Positions 26,766 through 35,600 are shown, numbered from the stretch's first letter. The stretch: DNA of 49,139 bases from Thermoanaerobaculum sp. (GCA_021154885.1 JAJKHS010000034.1:1-49139), one strand, 5' to 3'. The notes: generated by a model not told the origin, from the sequence alone. Made by a program: numbers and translations.

Positions 26766-27248
26766 ATGGCGACGCGAGCGAAGCGATATTGGCTGATGAA
26801 GTGCGAGCCCGAGGCGTACTCCATCGACGACCTGGAACGGGATGGGGTGACGACCTGGGAGGGGGTGCGCAACTTTCAGGCGCGGAACACGATGCGGGAC
26901 GACATGAAGGTGGGCGACGGCGTGCTCTTCTACGCCTCGAACGCCGAGCCCTCGGGAGTGGCGGGGGTGGCGGAGATCGCCCGCGAGGCTTATCCCGATC
27001 CTTATGCCTTTCAAAAAGAGCACAAGTATTTCGATCCCAAGAGCGATCCGGACGATCCCACGTGGTACATGGTGGACGTGCGCTTCGTGGAGAAGTTCCC
27101 GGAGATCGTTCCCCTCGCCGCGCTCAAGGAGGCGAAGGGGCTCGCGGACATGGTGGTGGTCCAGAAGGGCTCGCGCCTCTCCGTCCAGCCGGTGACCAGG
27201 AAAGAGTTCGACATCGTCCTCAAGCTCGGACGGCAGAAGGGAGCCTGA
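26766..27248 (+). CDS. EVE-domain protein
   Basis: 160-aa protein, a complete EVE domain: YWLMKCEPEAYSIDDLE at the start, then TTWEGVRNFQARNTMRDDMK, VLFYASNAEPSGVAGVAEIA and WYMVDVRFVEKFPEIVPLAAL. EVE domains belong to the PUA superfamily and bind modified bases in DNA or RNA. The start was chosen at ATG 26766, where the family begins. A two-base gap separates it from the CPXCG gene, so they form one operon. Confidence 0.92.
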   Translation: MATRAKRYWLMKCEPEAYSIDDLERDGVTTWEGVRNFQARNTMRDDMKVGDGVLFYASNAEPSGVAGVAEIAREAYPDPYAFQKEHKYFDPKSDPDDPTWYMVDVRFVEKFPEIVPLAALKEAKGLADMVVVQKGSRLSVQPVTRKEFDIVLKLGRQKGA

Positions 27249-27250
27249 CG

Positions 27251-27448
27251 ATGGAGCACGACGGCTACTGGAGCGACACGATCGAGGTGCAGTGTCCCTA
27301 CTGCGGCGAACACGTGGAGATCGTCCTGGAGCCCGATGTCTGGGGCACCCTGGTGCAGGACTGCGAGGTCTGCTGCAACCCCTGGCAGGTCACGGTGACG
27401 CGGGACCGCTACGGCGATCCCGCGGTGCGGGTGGAGAGGGCGCAGTAG
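27251..27448 (+). CDS. CPXCG-motif cysteine-rich protein
   Basis: 65-aa zinc-ribbon-like protein with two Cys pairs: VQCPYCGEHVEI and DCEVCCNPWQVTV. The CPYCGE...CxxCCxPW pattern is that of the small CPXCG family, of unknown function. It starts two bases after the EVE gene. Confidence 0.85.
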   Translation: MEHDGYWSDTIEVQCPYCGEHVEIVLEPDVWGTLVQDCEVCCNPWQVTVTRDRYGDPAVRVERAQ

Positions 27449-27517
27449 GGACCCTCATTACCACCTGAGCGCCCCTCTTGACTCTCCACCGGCCGGACGA
27501 CAGGATGAGCCCCGGTC

Positions 27518-27898
27518 ATGCACACCATCTTCAAGGACTTCACCTTCGCCGCCGCCCATGCCATCCGGGGGCACACCCGCGGCTGCCAGAACCTGCATGG
27601 CCACAACTACCGCGTGCGGGTGCACCTGGCGGCCGGGCGGCTGGACGAGCTCGGGATGGTGCTGGACTTCGCCGACCTCAAGACGATCATGCAGGAGATC
27701 CTGGGCCCCTTCGATCACGGGGTGATCAACGATGTGCCCCCCTTCGACCGGCGGAACACCACGGCCGAGCTGCTCTCCCAGTACGTCTTCGAGGAGGTGG
27801 AGAGGCGGCTCGCGGCGCAGGAGCGGGTGCGGGTGACGCGGGTCGAGGTATGGGAGAACGACACCTCCTGTGCCGCCTATCAGCCTGAGCAGGCTTGA
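27518..27898 (+). CDS. queD: 6-carboxy-5,6,7,8-tetrahydropterin synthase QueD
   Basis: 126-aa member of the 6-pyruvoyl-tetrahydropterin synthase family. Zinc ligands lie in FAAAHAIRGH and HGHNYRVRV, the catalytic Cys in RGCQNLHGH, and FDHGVINDV and EVWENDTSCAAY are in place. In bacteria this form usually makes 6-carboxytetrahydropterin for queuosine/7-deazaguanine synthesis; no other que gene is in the window. The EVE-domain neighbour fits a modified-nucleic-acid theme but may be coincidental. Confidence 0.9.
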   Translation: MHTIFKDFTFAAAHAIRGHTRGCQNLHGHNYRVRVHLAAGRLDELGMVLDFADLKTIMQEILGPFDHGVINDVPPFDRRNTTAELLSQYVFEEVERRLAAQERVRVTRVEVWENDTSCAAYQPEQA

Positions 27899-27949
27899 CG
27901 GCTTCCGCTTTCCTTCCGCCTTCAGGTAGAATCGCGTAGAGGAGAATTC

Positions 27950-29179
27950 ATGGTTTCGGACAAGCCTTCGCTGGAAGGCCTGCGCATCGACCGCGCGGCG
28001 GAGGACGCCGGCGGCGCCGGCAGAAATCGGCGCTGGTGGATCGTCCTCCTCGCCGTGGCGGCGCTGGGGGCGGGGGCGGCCTGGTGGCTGGCCCGGCCGC
28101 GGCCCGTGCCGGTGCGGACCGTCGAGGCGAAGGCGCAGTCAGGCGGTGCGGCCACGGCCGGCGCGGTGCTCAACGCCTCGGGCTATGTCACTGCCCGCCG
28201 CCGGGCCACCGTCTCCTCCAAGATCACCGGCAAGGTGGTGGACGTGCTGGTGGAAGAGGGGATGGAGATCAAAGAGGGACAGGTGCTGGCGCATCTGGAC
28301 GACGTCTCGCCCCGCAAGCAGCTCGCCCTGGCCGAGGCGCAGCTCGCCTCCGCGCGGCGCAACCTGACGGAGAACGAGGTGCGCCTCCGGCAGGCGCGGC
28401 TCAGCCAGGAGCGGATGCGGCGCCTGAAGGACCAGGGAGTCTCGGCCCAGGCGGACCTCGACGCCGCCAACGCCGAAGCGGACTCGTTCGCGGCGCGGCT
28501 CGAGGTGGGGCGGCAGGACGTGCAGGTTGCCGAGCGGCAGGTGGCCCTGCGGCGCCAGGACGTGGAGGACACGGTGATCCGCGCCCCCTTCTCCGGCGTT
28601 GCGGTGACCAAGGACGCGCAGCCCGGGGAAATGATCTCGCCCATCTCGGCCGGCGGCGGCTTCACCCGCACCGGCATCTGCACGCTGGTGGACATGAAGT
28701 CGCTGGAGGTCGAGGTGGACGTCAACGAGAGCTACATCCACCGGGTGAAGCCCGGGCAGCGGGCGATGGCGACACTGGACGCTTATCCCGACTGGCAGAT
28801 CCCCTGTCGGGTCATCATGCCCGTCCCCACCGCCGACCGCCAGAAGGCGACGGTGAAGGTGCGGCTGGGGATCGAGCAGCTCGACCCACGCATCCTCCCC
28901 GACATGGGAGTCAAGGTGGCCTTCCTTGGGGAGGAGGGGGAGCGGCCCGTCTCCAGCCGGGCGGTCCTGGTCATCCCCCGCGCCGCCGTGCGCCGGGTGG
29001 GGGACAAGGATGTCGTCTTCGTGGTGAAGGAGGGCGCCGTCGAAAGGCGGGCGATCGGCCTCGCGGCCGCGCCTGGCGACGAGGCGGTGGTCCTCTCCGG
29101 GCTCGCGGCCGGCGAGCGGGTGGTCGTCGAAGGGCCGGCGAATCTCAAGGACGGGGACAAGGTCGCCGTCCGGGACTAG
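27950..29179 (+). CDS. Periplasmic adaptor (membrane fusion protein, MacA/HlyD type)
   Basis: 409-aa adaptor with one N-terminal membrane anchor (about residues 25-43, WWIVLLAVAALGAGAAWWLA), lipoyl-like halves (TGKVVDVLVEEGMEIKEGQV and APFSGVAVTKDAQPGEM), an alpha-helical hairpin between them (about residues 125-205), then beta-barrel and membrane-proximal domains. ATG 27950 is preceded by AGAGGAGAATTC. It lies 10 bases upstream of an ABC ATPase and two permeases, so it is the adaptor of a MacAB-like efflux or export pump. Confidence 0.9.
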   Translation: MVSDKPSLEGLRIDRAAEDAGGAGRNRRWWIVLLAVAALGAGAAWWLARPRPVPVRTVEAKAQSGGAATAGAVLNASGYVTARRRATVSSKITGKVVDVLVEEGMEIKEGQVLAHLDDVSPRKQLALAEAQLASARRNLTENEVRLRQARLSQERMRRLKDQGVSAQADLDAANAEADSFAARLEVGRQDVQVAERQVALRRQDVEDTVIRAPFSGVAVTKDAQPGEMISPISAGGGFTRTGICTLVDMKSLEVEVDVNESYIHRVKPGQRAMATLDAYPDWQIPCRVIMPVPTADRQKATVKVRLGIEQLDPRILPDMGVKVAFLGEEGERPVSSRAVLVIPRAAVRRVGDKDVVFVVKEGAVERRAIGLAAAPGDEAVVLSGLAAGERVVVEGPANLKDGDKVAVRD

Positions 29180-29189
29180 GGAGATCCGA

Positions 29190-29885
29190 ATGTCGCAGAA
29201 CGGCACGCTGGTTCATGTCAAGGAAGTGCGCAAGGTCTACCGCCGGGGGGAGGAGCGGATCGACGTCCTGCAGGGGATCGATCTCGACGTGCCCCAGGGC
29301 GACTTCCTGGCGCTGATGGGGCCTTCGGGCTCGGGCAAGACGACGCTGCTCAACCTGATGGGCGGCCTTGACCGACCCTCCTCGGGGAGCGTGGAGGTGG
29401 CCGGGGAGCCCATTCACCGCCTCTCCGACGGCCAGCTCGCCGGCTGGCGGGCGCGCCACGTGGGGTTCGTCTTTCAGTTCTACAACCTGCTGCCGGTGTT
29501 GACCGCCGAGCGCAACGTCGAGCTGCCGCTGCTGCTCACCAAGTTGTCGGCGGCGGAGCGGAGGCAGCACGTGGCCACGGCGCTGGGCGTGGTGGGCCTG
29601 GCGGACCGCGCCTCCCATTACCCGCGGCAGCTCTCCGGCGGCCAGGAGCAGCGGGTGGGCATCGCCCGGGCCATCGTCACCGATCCCACCCTGCTGCTCT
29701 GCGACGAGCCCACCGGCGACCTCGACCGCAAGTCGGGCGACGAGATCCTGGACCTGCTCCAGGCGCTCAACCGCGAGCACGGCAAGACCATCGTCATGGT
29801 GACCCACGATCCCCATGCCGCCGCCCGGGCCCGGCGCACCCTCCACTTGGACAAGGGGAACCTCGTCGCGGAGCCGGCGCCATGA
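29190..29885 (+). CDS. ABC ATPase of a MacB/LolD-type exporter
   Basis: 231-aa ATPase: Walker A GPSGSGKTT (about residues 43-51), Q-loop VFQFYNLLPVLTAERNVELP (the MacB/LolD pattern), signature LSGGQEQRVGIARA, Walker B LLLCDEPTGDLDRKSGDEIL and H-loop MVTHDPHAA. The stop overlaps the first permease start (ATGA), so this is one operon with the adaptor and both permeases. Confidence 0.92.
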   Translation: MSQNGTLVHVKEVRKVYRRGEERIDVLQGIDLDVPQGDFLALMGPSGSGKTTLLNLMGGLDRPSSGSVEVAGEPIHRLSDGQLAGWRARHVGFVFQFYNLLPVLTAERNVELPLLLTKLSAAERRQHVATALGVVGLADRASHYPRQLSGGQEQRVGIARAIVTDPTLLLCDEPTGDLDRKSGDEILDLLQALNREHGKTIVMVTHDPHAAARARRTLHLDKGNLVAEPAP

Positions 29886-31039
29886 AGTTCCTGCCGCTGA
29901 TCTGGAGCAACCTGAAGCGCAAGAAGCTGCGCACGGCGTTCACGCTGCTGTCGATCCTGGTGGCCTTCATCCTGTTCGGCTACCTGTCGGCCATCCGCAT
30001 GGCGTTCACCGCCGGGGTCGAGATGAGCGGCGCCGACCGGCTGATGGTCACCCACAAGGTGTCCATCATCCAGCCGCTGCCCATCGCCTACCGGGAGCGC
30101 ATCGCGATGGTGTCCGGAGTCCGGGAGGTGACCCATGCCAACTGGTTCGGCGGCATCTACCAGGACCCCAAGAACTTCTTTCCTCAGATGGCGGTGGAGC
30201 CCGAGACCTACCTGAGCCTCTACCCCGAGATGGTGCTGCCGGCTGAGCAGAAGAAGGCCTGGCTGGCCGACAAGGCGGGCGCCATCGTGGGGCGGACGAC
30301 GGCCCAGCGTTTCGGCTGGAAGGTGGGGGACAAGATCCCCGTCATGGGCACCATCTACCGCCACGCCGACGGCTCGAACGCCTGGGAGTTCAACCTCGAC
30401 GGCATCTACGACGGGCGGGACAAGTCCGTCGACACCTCCGGCTTCTTCTTCCACTACGACTACCTGAAGGAGGGGACGGGCGGCACCACGGGGCTGGTGG
30501 GCTGGTACATCATCCGCGTCGACGACCCGGCGCACGCCCCGGACGTGGCCCGCCGCATCGACCCGTTGTTCGCCAACTCGCCGTACGAGACCAAGACCCA
30601 GAGCGAGAAGGCGCTGGCGCAGTCGTTCGCTGATCAGGTGGGTAACATCGGCCAGATCATGCGGGTCATCCTGGCGGCCGTCTTCTTCACCATCCTGCTG
30701 GTGGCGGGCAATACCATGGCGCAGTCGGTGCGCGAGCGCACGAGCGAGCTGGCGGTGCTGAAGACGCTGGGCTTCGGCAACGGCCAGGTGCTCGCCCTGG
30801 TGCTGGCGGAGTCCTGCCTGCTGGCCGTGCTGGGCGGGGCGCTGGGCCTCGCCATCGGCTGGGCGCTGATCACCGCGGGGGGCGATCCGACGCACGGCAA
30901 TCTCCCGGTCTTCTACTTCCCGCCGCCGGATATCGCCGTGGGCGCGGCGCTGACGCTGCTCCTCGGGCTGGTGACCGGCCTGCTGCCCGCCCTGCAGGCC
31001 ATGCGGCTGCGCATCGTCGACGCGCTGCGGAGGGTGTGA
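29882..31039 (+). CDS. ABC permease, MacB/FtsX type (subunit 1)
   Basis: 385-aa membrane protein: one N-terminal helix (TAFTLLSILVAFILFGYLS), an extracytoplasmic MacB-like domain (about residues 45-255) and three C-terminal helices. The FtsX block is VRERTSELAVLKTLGFGNGQ. It overlaps both neighbours by four bases (ATGA upstream, with the next ATG at 31036). Paired with a second permease, it suggests a heterodimeric mechanotransmission-type pump. Confidence 0.9.
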   Translation: MKFLPLIWSNLKRKKLRTAFTLLSILVAFILFGYLSAIRMAFTAGVEMSGADRLMVTHKVSIIQPLPIAYRERIAMVSGVREVTHANWFGGIYQDPKNFFPQMAVEPETYLSLYPEMVLPAEQKKAWLADKAGAIVGRTTAQRFGWKVGDKIPVMGTIYRHADGSNAWEFNLDGIYDGRDKSVDTSGFFFHYDYLKEGTGGTTGLVGWYIIRVDDPAHAPDVARRIDPLFANSPYETKTQSEKALAQSFADQVGNIGQIMRVILAAVFFTILLVAGNTMAQSVRERTSELAVLKTLGFGNGQVLALVLAESCLLAVLGGALGLAIGWALITAGGDPTHGNLPVFYFPPPDIAVGAALTLLLGLVTGLLPALQAMRLRIVDALRRV

Positions 31040-32232
31040 CCATGTTCAACTGGCTCTCGCAAGTGGCAACGGTGACCGGGCTCAGCCTGCGGACGGTCGG
31101 CCAGCGCCGCGGCGCCTCGATCGCCGCGGTCATCGGCGTGGCGGGGGTGGTGGCCGTGTTCGTCACCACCCTGTCCATCGCCGAGGGTTTCCGCCGCACG
31201 CTGATGTCGGGCGCCTCGCCGGACACGGCGATCGTGCTGCGCAGCGGCAGCGACAGCGAGATGATGAGCGGCCTGCGGCGGGAGGCGACGAGCATCATCG
31301 CCGAGAAGCCCGGCCTGGCCCGCACCGCCCAGGGTCCCGTGGCCTCGGCGGAGCTCTACGTGGTGGCCGACATTCCCAAGCGGTCCACCGGCACCGACGC
31401 CAACGTCCCGCTGCGGGGCGTGCAGCCGGCCGCCTTCGACGTCCGCAGCCAGGTGAAGATCGTCCAGGGGCGCCGCTTCGAGCCCGGGCGCAGCGAGGTG
31501 ATCGTGGGCAAGGCGGCCTCCCAGGAGTTCGCGGGGCTCGACCTCGGCTCCAAGCTCCACTTCGGCCAGTCCGAGTGGACCGTGGTGGGCATCTTCACCG
31601 CCGGCGGCTCAATCGCCGAGTCGGAGATCTGGTGCGACGTCGGGGTGCTGCAGCCGGCCTACCGGCGGGGCGACACCTTCCAGGCGGTCTATGCCAAGCT
31701 CCAGTCGCCCCAGGCCTTCGACGAGTTCAAGGACAACCTGACCCGCGATCCGCGCCTGGACGTCAAGGTGATCCGCGAGGCGGACTATTACGCCGAGCAG
31801 ACCCGCGCCATCAACGGCATCATCACCGGGCTGGGCTACCTCATCGCCTCGCTGATGGCGGTGGGGGCCGTCTTCGGCGCCATCAACACGATGTACACGG
31901 CGGTGGCTTCGCGCACCCGGGAGATCGCCACGCTGCGCGCCCTGGGGTTCCGCAGCGGTCCGGTGGTGATCTCGGTGCTGGCCGAATCGATGCTCCTCGC
32001 CTTGGCCGGCGGGCTCCTTGGCGCCGCCATCAGCTACTTCGCCTTCAACGGCTATCAGACCGCGACCATGAACTGGTCGAGCTTCAGCCAGGTGGCGTTC
32101 TCCTTCGCGGTGACCCCGCGGCTGCTGGTCAACGGCCTGGTGTACTCCCTGCTCATGGGCCTGATCGGCGGGCTGTTCCCCGCTATCCGGGCGGCCCGGC
32201 TGCCGGTGGCGACGGCGCTGCGCGAGCTCTGA
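31036..32232 (+). CDS. ABC permease, MacB/FtsX type (subunit 2)
   Basis: 398-aa permease with the same topology as its neighbour. The N-terminal helix is SIAAVIGVAGVVAVFVTTLS; the large outer domain includes VVGIFTAGGSIAESEIWCDV; and three helices at the C-terminus contain SRTREIATLRALGFRSGPVV. It ends in the conserved PAIRAARLPVATALREL. Last gene of the four-gene adaptor, ATPase, permease, permease operon. The substrate is not evident. Confidence 0.9.
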   Translation: MTMFNWLSQVATVTGLSLRTVGQRRGASIAAVIGVAGVVAVFVTTLSIAEGFRRTLMSGASPDTAIVLRSGSDSEMMSGLRREATSIIAEKPGLARTAQGPVASAELYVVADIPKRSTGTDANVPLRGVQPAAFDVRSQVKIVQGRRFEPGRSEVIVGKAASQEFAGLDLGSKLHFGQSEWTVVGIFTAGGSIAESEIWCDVGVLQPAYRRGDTFQAVYAKLQSPQAFDEFKDNLTRDPRLDVKVIREADYYAEQTRAINGIITGLGYLIASLMAVGAVFGAINTMYTAVASRTREIATLRALGFRSGPVVISVLAESMLLALAGGLLGAAISYFAFNGYQTATMNWSSFSQVAFSFAVTPRLLVNGLVYSLLMGLIGGLFPAIRAARLPVATALREL

Positions 32233-32253
32233 GGGCCCCCGAGGTCGGCTTCC

Positions 32254-32283
32254 TTGCACGCCCGCGAAGCCAGACGATAGAAT
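32254..32283 (+). promoter_or_regulatory. Probable promoter of citrate synthase
   Basis: TTGCAC (32254-32259), an 18-base spacer, and TAGAAT (32278-32283). Transcription would start near 32290, inside a strong hairpin. The ten bases TAGAATCGCG at 32278 also occur at 27927, 18 bases upstream of the start of the adaptor gene. Confidence 0.5.
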
Positions 32284-32286
32284 CGC

Positions 32287-32318
32287 GCACGGCTCTCCCC
32301 GCTCCGGGAGGGCCGTGC
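32287..32318 (+). promoter_or_regulatory. Leader hairpin upstream of citrate synthase
   Basis: GCACGGCTCTCCC (32287-32299) pairs with GGGAGGGCCGTGC (32306-32318), with one G-U pair and a six-base loop. No T-run follows, and the ribosome-binding site GAGGAGA lies just downstream. It could stabilise the mRNA 5' end or be a weak attenuator. Confidence 0.45.
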
Positions 32319-32337
32319 GTGCGAGGAGACCCTCAGG

Positions 32338-33666
32338 ATGTCTCAGCAGACGAAAGCCGTCGTCGAAGAATCCCCCGCCCTGCCTCCCGCTCCGGCGCCC
32401 GCCCGCCTGACGCTGGACGGCAAGGAGCATGAGCTGCCGGTGATCGTCGGCTCCGAAGGCGAGGTGGGTCTCGACATCTCGCAGCTCCGGGCCCGCTCCG
32501 GCGCCATCACCTTCGATCCCGGCTACGGCAATACGGGGGCCTGCGAGAGCGCCATCACCTTCATCGACGGCGAGGCCGGCATCCTGCGCTACCGCGGCTA
32601 TCCCATCGAAGAGATCGCCGGCCGGGCGCAGTTCACCGAGATCTGTTACCTCCTCATCTACGGCCACCTGCCGACTGCGGAGGAGCTGAAGGATTTCGAG
32701 AACCAGCTCACCCGTCACACCATGATCCACGAGGACATGAAAAAGTTCTTCGAGGGCTTCCCCTCGAGCGCCCACCCCATGGCCATGCTGTCCTCGATGG
32801 TGGTGTCGCTCTCCACCTACTACCCGAAGGAGGGCCGCGACGACGACCTCGACCTGAACGTCATCCGGCTACTGGCCAAGGGCCCGACCATCGCCGCGGC
32901 CTCCTACAAGAAGAACATGGGTCAGCCGGTCGTCTACCCGCGCAACGACCTCTCCTACTGCTCGAACTTCCTGCACATGATGTTCTCGGTGCCGGCGGAG
33001 CCCTACGAAGTGCGGCCGGTGCTCGACCGGGCGCTCAACCTCCTGCTCATCCTCCACGCCGACCACGAGCAGAACTGCAGCACCTCGACGGTGCGCATGG
33101 TGGGGAGCAGCCAGGCGAACCTCTTCGCCTCCATCTCGGCTGGCATCTCGGCCCTCTGGGGGCCGCTCCACGGCGGCGCCAACCAAGCGGTGATCGAGAT
33201 GCTGGGGCGCATCCGCGACGACCACGGCGACTACAAGAAGTATGTCGACATGGCGAAGGACAAGGGCTCGGGCTTCAAGCTCATGGGCTTCGGCCACCGC
33301 GTCTACAAGAACTTCGATCCGCGGGCGAAGATCCTCAAGGCGACGGTCGACGAGGTGCTGGCCGAGCTCGGCGTCTCCGACCCCCTGCTGGAGATCGCCA
33401 AGGCCCTCGAGGAGGTCGCTCTCCACGACGAGTTCTTCGTCTCCCGCAAGCTCTATCCCAACGTGGACTTCTACAGCGGCATCATCTACCGCGCCATGGG
33501 CATCCCCACCAATATGTTCACGGTGCTGTTCGCCCTCGGCCGCATGCCGGGCTGGATCGCCCACTGGCGGGAGATGCTGCACGACCCCAGAAACCGTATC
33601 AACCGGCCGCGCCAGATCTACACCGGCCCCCCCCAGCGGCCGTTCGTGCCCCTCGCTCAGCGCTAA
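32338..33666 (+). CDS. gltA: Citrate synthase
   Basis: 442-aa type II citrate synthase, condensing acetyl-CoA and oxaloacetate at the entry of the TCA cycle. Catalytic regions are present: LLILHADHEQNCSTSTVRMV, GPLHGGANQAVIEML and FGHRVYKNFDPRAKIL, plus the C-terminal NRINRPRQIYTG. The first 35 residues are a Pro/Ala-rich lead. Own promoter and terminator, so monocistronic. Confidence 0.96.
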   Translation: MSQQTKAVVEESPALPPAPAPARLTLDGKEHELPVIVGSEGEVGLDISQLRARSGAITFDPGYGNTGACESAITFIDGEAGILRYRGYPIEEIAGRAQFTEICYLLIYGHLPTAEELKDFENQLTRHTMIHEDMKKFFEGFPSSAHPMAMLSSMVVSLSTYYPKEGRDDDLDLNVIRLLAKGPTIAAASYKKNMGQPVVYPRNDLSYCSNFLHMMFSVPAEPYEVRPVLDRALNLLLILHADHEQNCSTSTVRMVGSSQANLFASISAGISALWGPLHGGANQAVIEMLGRIRDDHGDYKKYVDMAKDKGSGFKLMGFGHRVYKNFDPRAKILKATVDEVLAELGVSDPLLEIAKALEEVALHDEFFVSRKLYPNVDFYSGIIYRAMGIPTNMFTVLFALGRMPGWIAHWREMLHDPRNRINRPRQIYTGPPQRPFVPLAQR

Positions 33667-33694
33667 AGCAGAGGCAGCTTCGGAGTGGAGAAAA

Positions 33695-33724
33695 GGCCGG
33701 CGGCGACGCCGGCCTTCGTGTTTT
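33695..33724 (+). terminator. Intrinsic terminator of citrate synthase
   Basis: GGCCGGC (33695-33701), loop GGCGAC, GCCGGCC (33708-33714), then TTCGTGTTTT, 28 bases after the stop. Confidence 0.75.
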
Positions 33725-33735
33725 CAGGAGCTGGG

Positions 33736-33765
33736 TTGACAAACAGGACCAAGATGGTCCAGAAT
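33736..33765 (+). promoter_or_regulatory. Promoter of the Fur-headed iron locus
   Basis: TTGACA (33736-33741), an 18-base spacer, and CAGAAT (33760-33765). The spacer contains GGACC-AAGAT-GGTCC (33746-33760), a 5-bp inverted repeat that could be an operator. Confidence 0.5.
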
Positions 33766-33776
33766 ACTCCAGATTG

Positions 33777-33793
33777 TTGAGACGAAATCTCAA
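33777..33793 (+). promoter_or_regulatory. Possible Fur-family operator
   Basis: TTGAGA-CGAAA-TCTCAA is a perfect 6-bp inverted repeat, AT-rich relative to the surroundings, 24 bases upstream of the Fur-family gene and just downstream of the promoter. Position suits autorepression. It does not match the classic Fur or PerR box closely. Confidence 0.45.
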
Positions 33794-33817
33794 TAAGGAC
33801 AACGGGACCAGAGAACC

Positions 33818-34306
33818 ATGGCGAATGCTCGCGAGAAAGAGCAGTTCCTCCAGTACCTGCGCGGCCGGGGGCAACGGGTCACCGGCGAGCGGCTGGCGCT
33901 CTTCGAGGAGATCTTCTCCCAGCACGGGCACATCGACGCCGAAGAGTTGCTGGCGGCGATGAAGGCCCGCGGCCTCAAGATCTCCCGCGCCACCGTCTAC
34001 CGCAACCTCGACCTGCTGGTGGAGAGCGGCTTGGCCCGCAAGCAGCGGCTGGGCAGCCGGGGTTTCCTCTACGAGCATGTGCATTTCGGACAGCAGCATG
34101 ACCACCTGGTGTGCACCGGCTGTGGCCGGGTGGTGGAGTTCGTCAGCCTGGGGATCGCGGCGCTGCAGGGGGAGATCTGCCGCGCCCACGGCTTCGTTCC
34201 GACGCGCCACACGCTGCAGATCGCCGGCCTGTGCAACCGCTGCGCGGAGGCGTCCGCCGCGTCCGACACGGCTCAATCGCGCGGGGAGGTGCCGGCCCAT
34301 GTTTGA
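33818..34306 (+). CDS. Fur-family metal-responsive regulator
   Basis: 162-aa Fur-family protein. It has a winged helix (QRVTGERLALFEEIF, then KISRATVYRNLDLLVESGL), a metal-sensing HxHxxQHDHLVC segment, and two Cys pairs (CTGCG and LCNRC) that form the structural zinc site of Fur/PerR proteins. The 3' end overlaps the FTR1 permease gene by eight bases, which makes an iron-responsive role more likely than zinc or peroxide sensing. First gene of the iron locus. Confidence 0.9.
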   Translation: MANAREKEQFLQYLRGRGQRVTGERLALFEEIFSQHGHIDAEELLAAMKARGLKISRATVYRNLDLLVESGLARKQRLGSRGFLYEHVHFGQQHDHLVCTGCGRVVEFVSLGIAALQGEICRAHGFVPTRHTLQIAGLCNRCAEASAASDTAQSRGEVPAHV

Positions 34307-35600
34307 GGCCTTCATCGTCACTCTGCGCGAAGGGGTGGAGGCGGCCCTGGTGGTGGGGATCATCGTGGCCTTCCTGCGCCGGGAGGGGTACGAGCGGCGG
34401 CTTGGAGCAGTGTGGGCCGGCATCGCCGCAGCGGCGGCGGCGAGCCTGCTGGGCGCCTTCCTCCTCTACCGCTGGGCAGTGAACCAGGAGGTCTTCGAGG
34501 GCCTGCTGTACCTGGGCTCGGCCCTCATCGTCGGCTCCATGATGGTGTGGATGTGGCGCCACTCCCACGCTCTTTCTGGGGAGATGAAGGGATCGCTGGC
34601 GCGCATCGTGGCGCGGGAGCGGGCGGGGTCGGTGGCCGCGGGCCTCTTCGCCTTCACCTTCCTGATGGTTTTCCGCGAGGGGATCGAGACGGTGCTGTTC
34701 CTCTCCGCCCTGTCGCTCACCACCGGCGGCCTGATGGCCATCCTGGGGGTGCTGGCCGGCCTGGCCCTGGCGGTGGTCTTCGGCGTGCTGTTCGTGCGCG
34801 GCAGCCTGCGCATCGACCTCGGCCGCTTCTTCAAGATCACGGGTATCGCCCTGTTCATCTTCGTCCTGCAGCTCCTGACCAACGGCTACCACGAGCTGTC
34901 GGAGGCGGGGTGGCTGCCGGCCAACCGGACCACCATGGCGACGGTGGGGCCGCTGGTGAAGAACGAGTTCTTCTTCGTGGCGGCGGTGCTGGCGCTGCCG
35001 CTGCTGATGCTGCTGATTCCGGGCCGGCGCCGGGAGGAGGCGGCAGCCACCGGCGCGGCGGCGCGGCTGGAGAAGGCCGGGAGCCGCCGGCAGGCGCGGG
35101 CCCGCGTACTGGGTGCGACGCTGGGCCTGATCATCCTCGCGGCCCTCGGCCTGGGGTTCGTCTATGCCCAGCCGCCGGCCGCGCTGTCGGCGGCCACGCC
35201 GGTGGAGGTGGGAGCGGACGGCGCGGTGCGCATCCCCCTCGCGATCTTCCAGGGCACCAGGCTCCAGCGCTTCCAGGCCGTCGTGGACGGCCGCCCGGTG
35301 CGCTTCATCGCCATCCCGATCGAGTCCATCGAGAAGGGTGGGGCCATCGCCACGGCCTTCGACGCCTGCGTCATCTGCGGCCCGCGAGGCTATTACCAGG
35401 ATGGCCCGAACGTCACCTGCCTGCACTGCGGCTCGGCGGTCTATCCGCCGAGCATCGGCCAGCCGGGGGGCTGCAACCCTGTCCCCTTGAAGTCGCGGGT
35501 CGAGGGCGGCAGCCTCGTGCTGACGGCCGCAGATCTCGCCGCCGGCGCCCACCTGTTCGCGCCGACGACTGCGGCGGCCGCGGCACACGCGGGGCACTGA
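34299..35600 (+). CDS. FTR1 iron permease fused to a DUF2318 domain
   Basis: 433-aa fusion. Residues 1 to about 250 form a multi-pass FTR1 permease with two REGxE motifs (LREGVEAALVVGII and FREGIETVLFLSAL), the putative iron ligands. After a linker and one more helix (LGATLGLIILAALGLGFVYA), the outer domain is DUF2318-like: FDACVICGPRGYYQDGPNVT, then CLHCGSAVYPPSIGQPGGCN, with five cysteines. In Campylobacter and relatives these two proteins are encoded separately in the P19 iron-uptake cluster together with ABC permeases, matching the genes that follow. No P19-like protein is found here. Confidence 0.9.
   Translation: MFEAFIVTLREGVEAALVVGIIVAFLRREGYERRLGAVWAGIAAAAAASLLGAFLLYRWAVNQEVFEGLLYLGSALIVGSMMVWMWRHSHALSGEMKGSLARIVARERAGSVAAGLFAFTFLMVFREGIETVLFLSALSLTTGGLMAILGVLAGLALAVVFGVLFVRGSLRIDLGRFFKITGIALFIFVLQLLTNGYHELSEAGWLPANRTTMATVGPLVKNEFFFVAAVLALPLLMLLIPGRRREEAAATGAAARLEKAGSRRQARARVLGATLGLIILAALGLGFVYAQPPAALSAATPVEVGADGAVRIPLAIFQGTRLQRFQAVVDGRPVRFIAIPIESIEKGGAIATAFDACVICGPRGYYQDGPNVTCLHCGSAVYPPSIGQPGGCNPVPLKSRVEGGSLVLTAADLAAGAHLFAPTTAAAAAHAGH

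Noticed and set aside
27449-27517. Promoter for queD from TTGACT near 27478
   Set aside because: No acceptable -10 at standard spacing.
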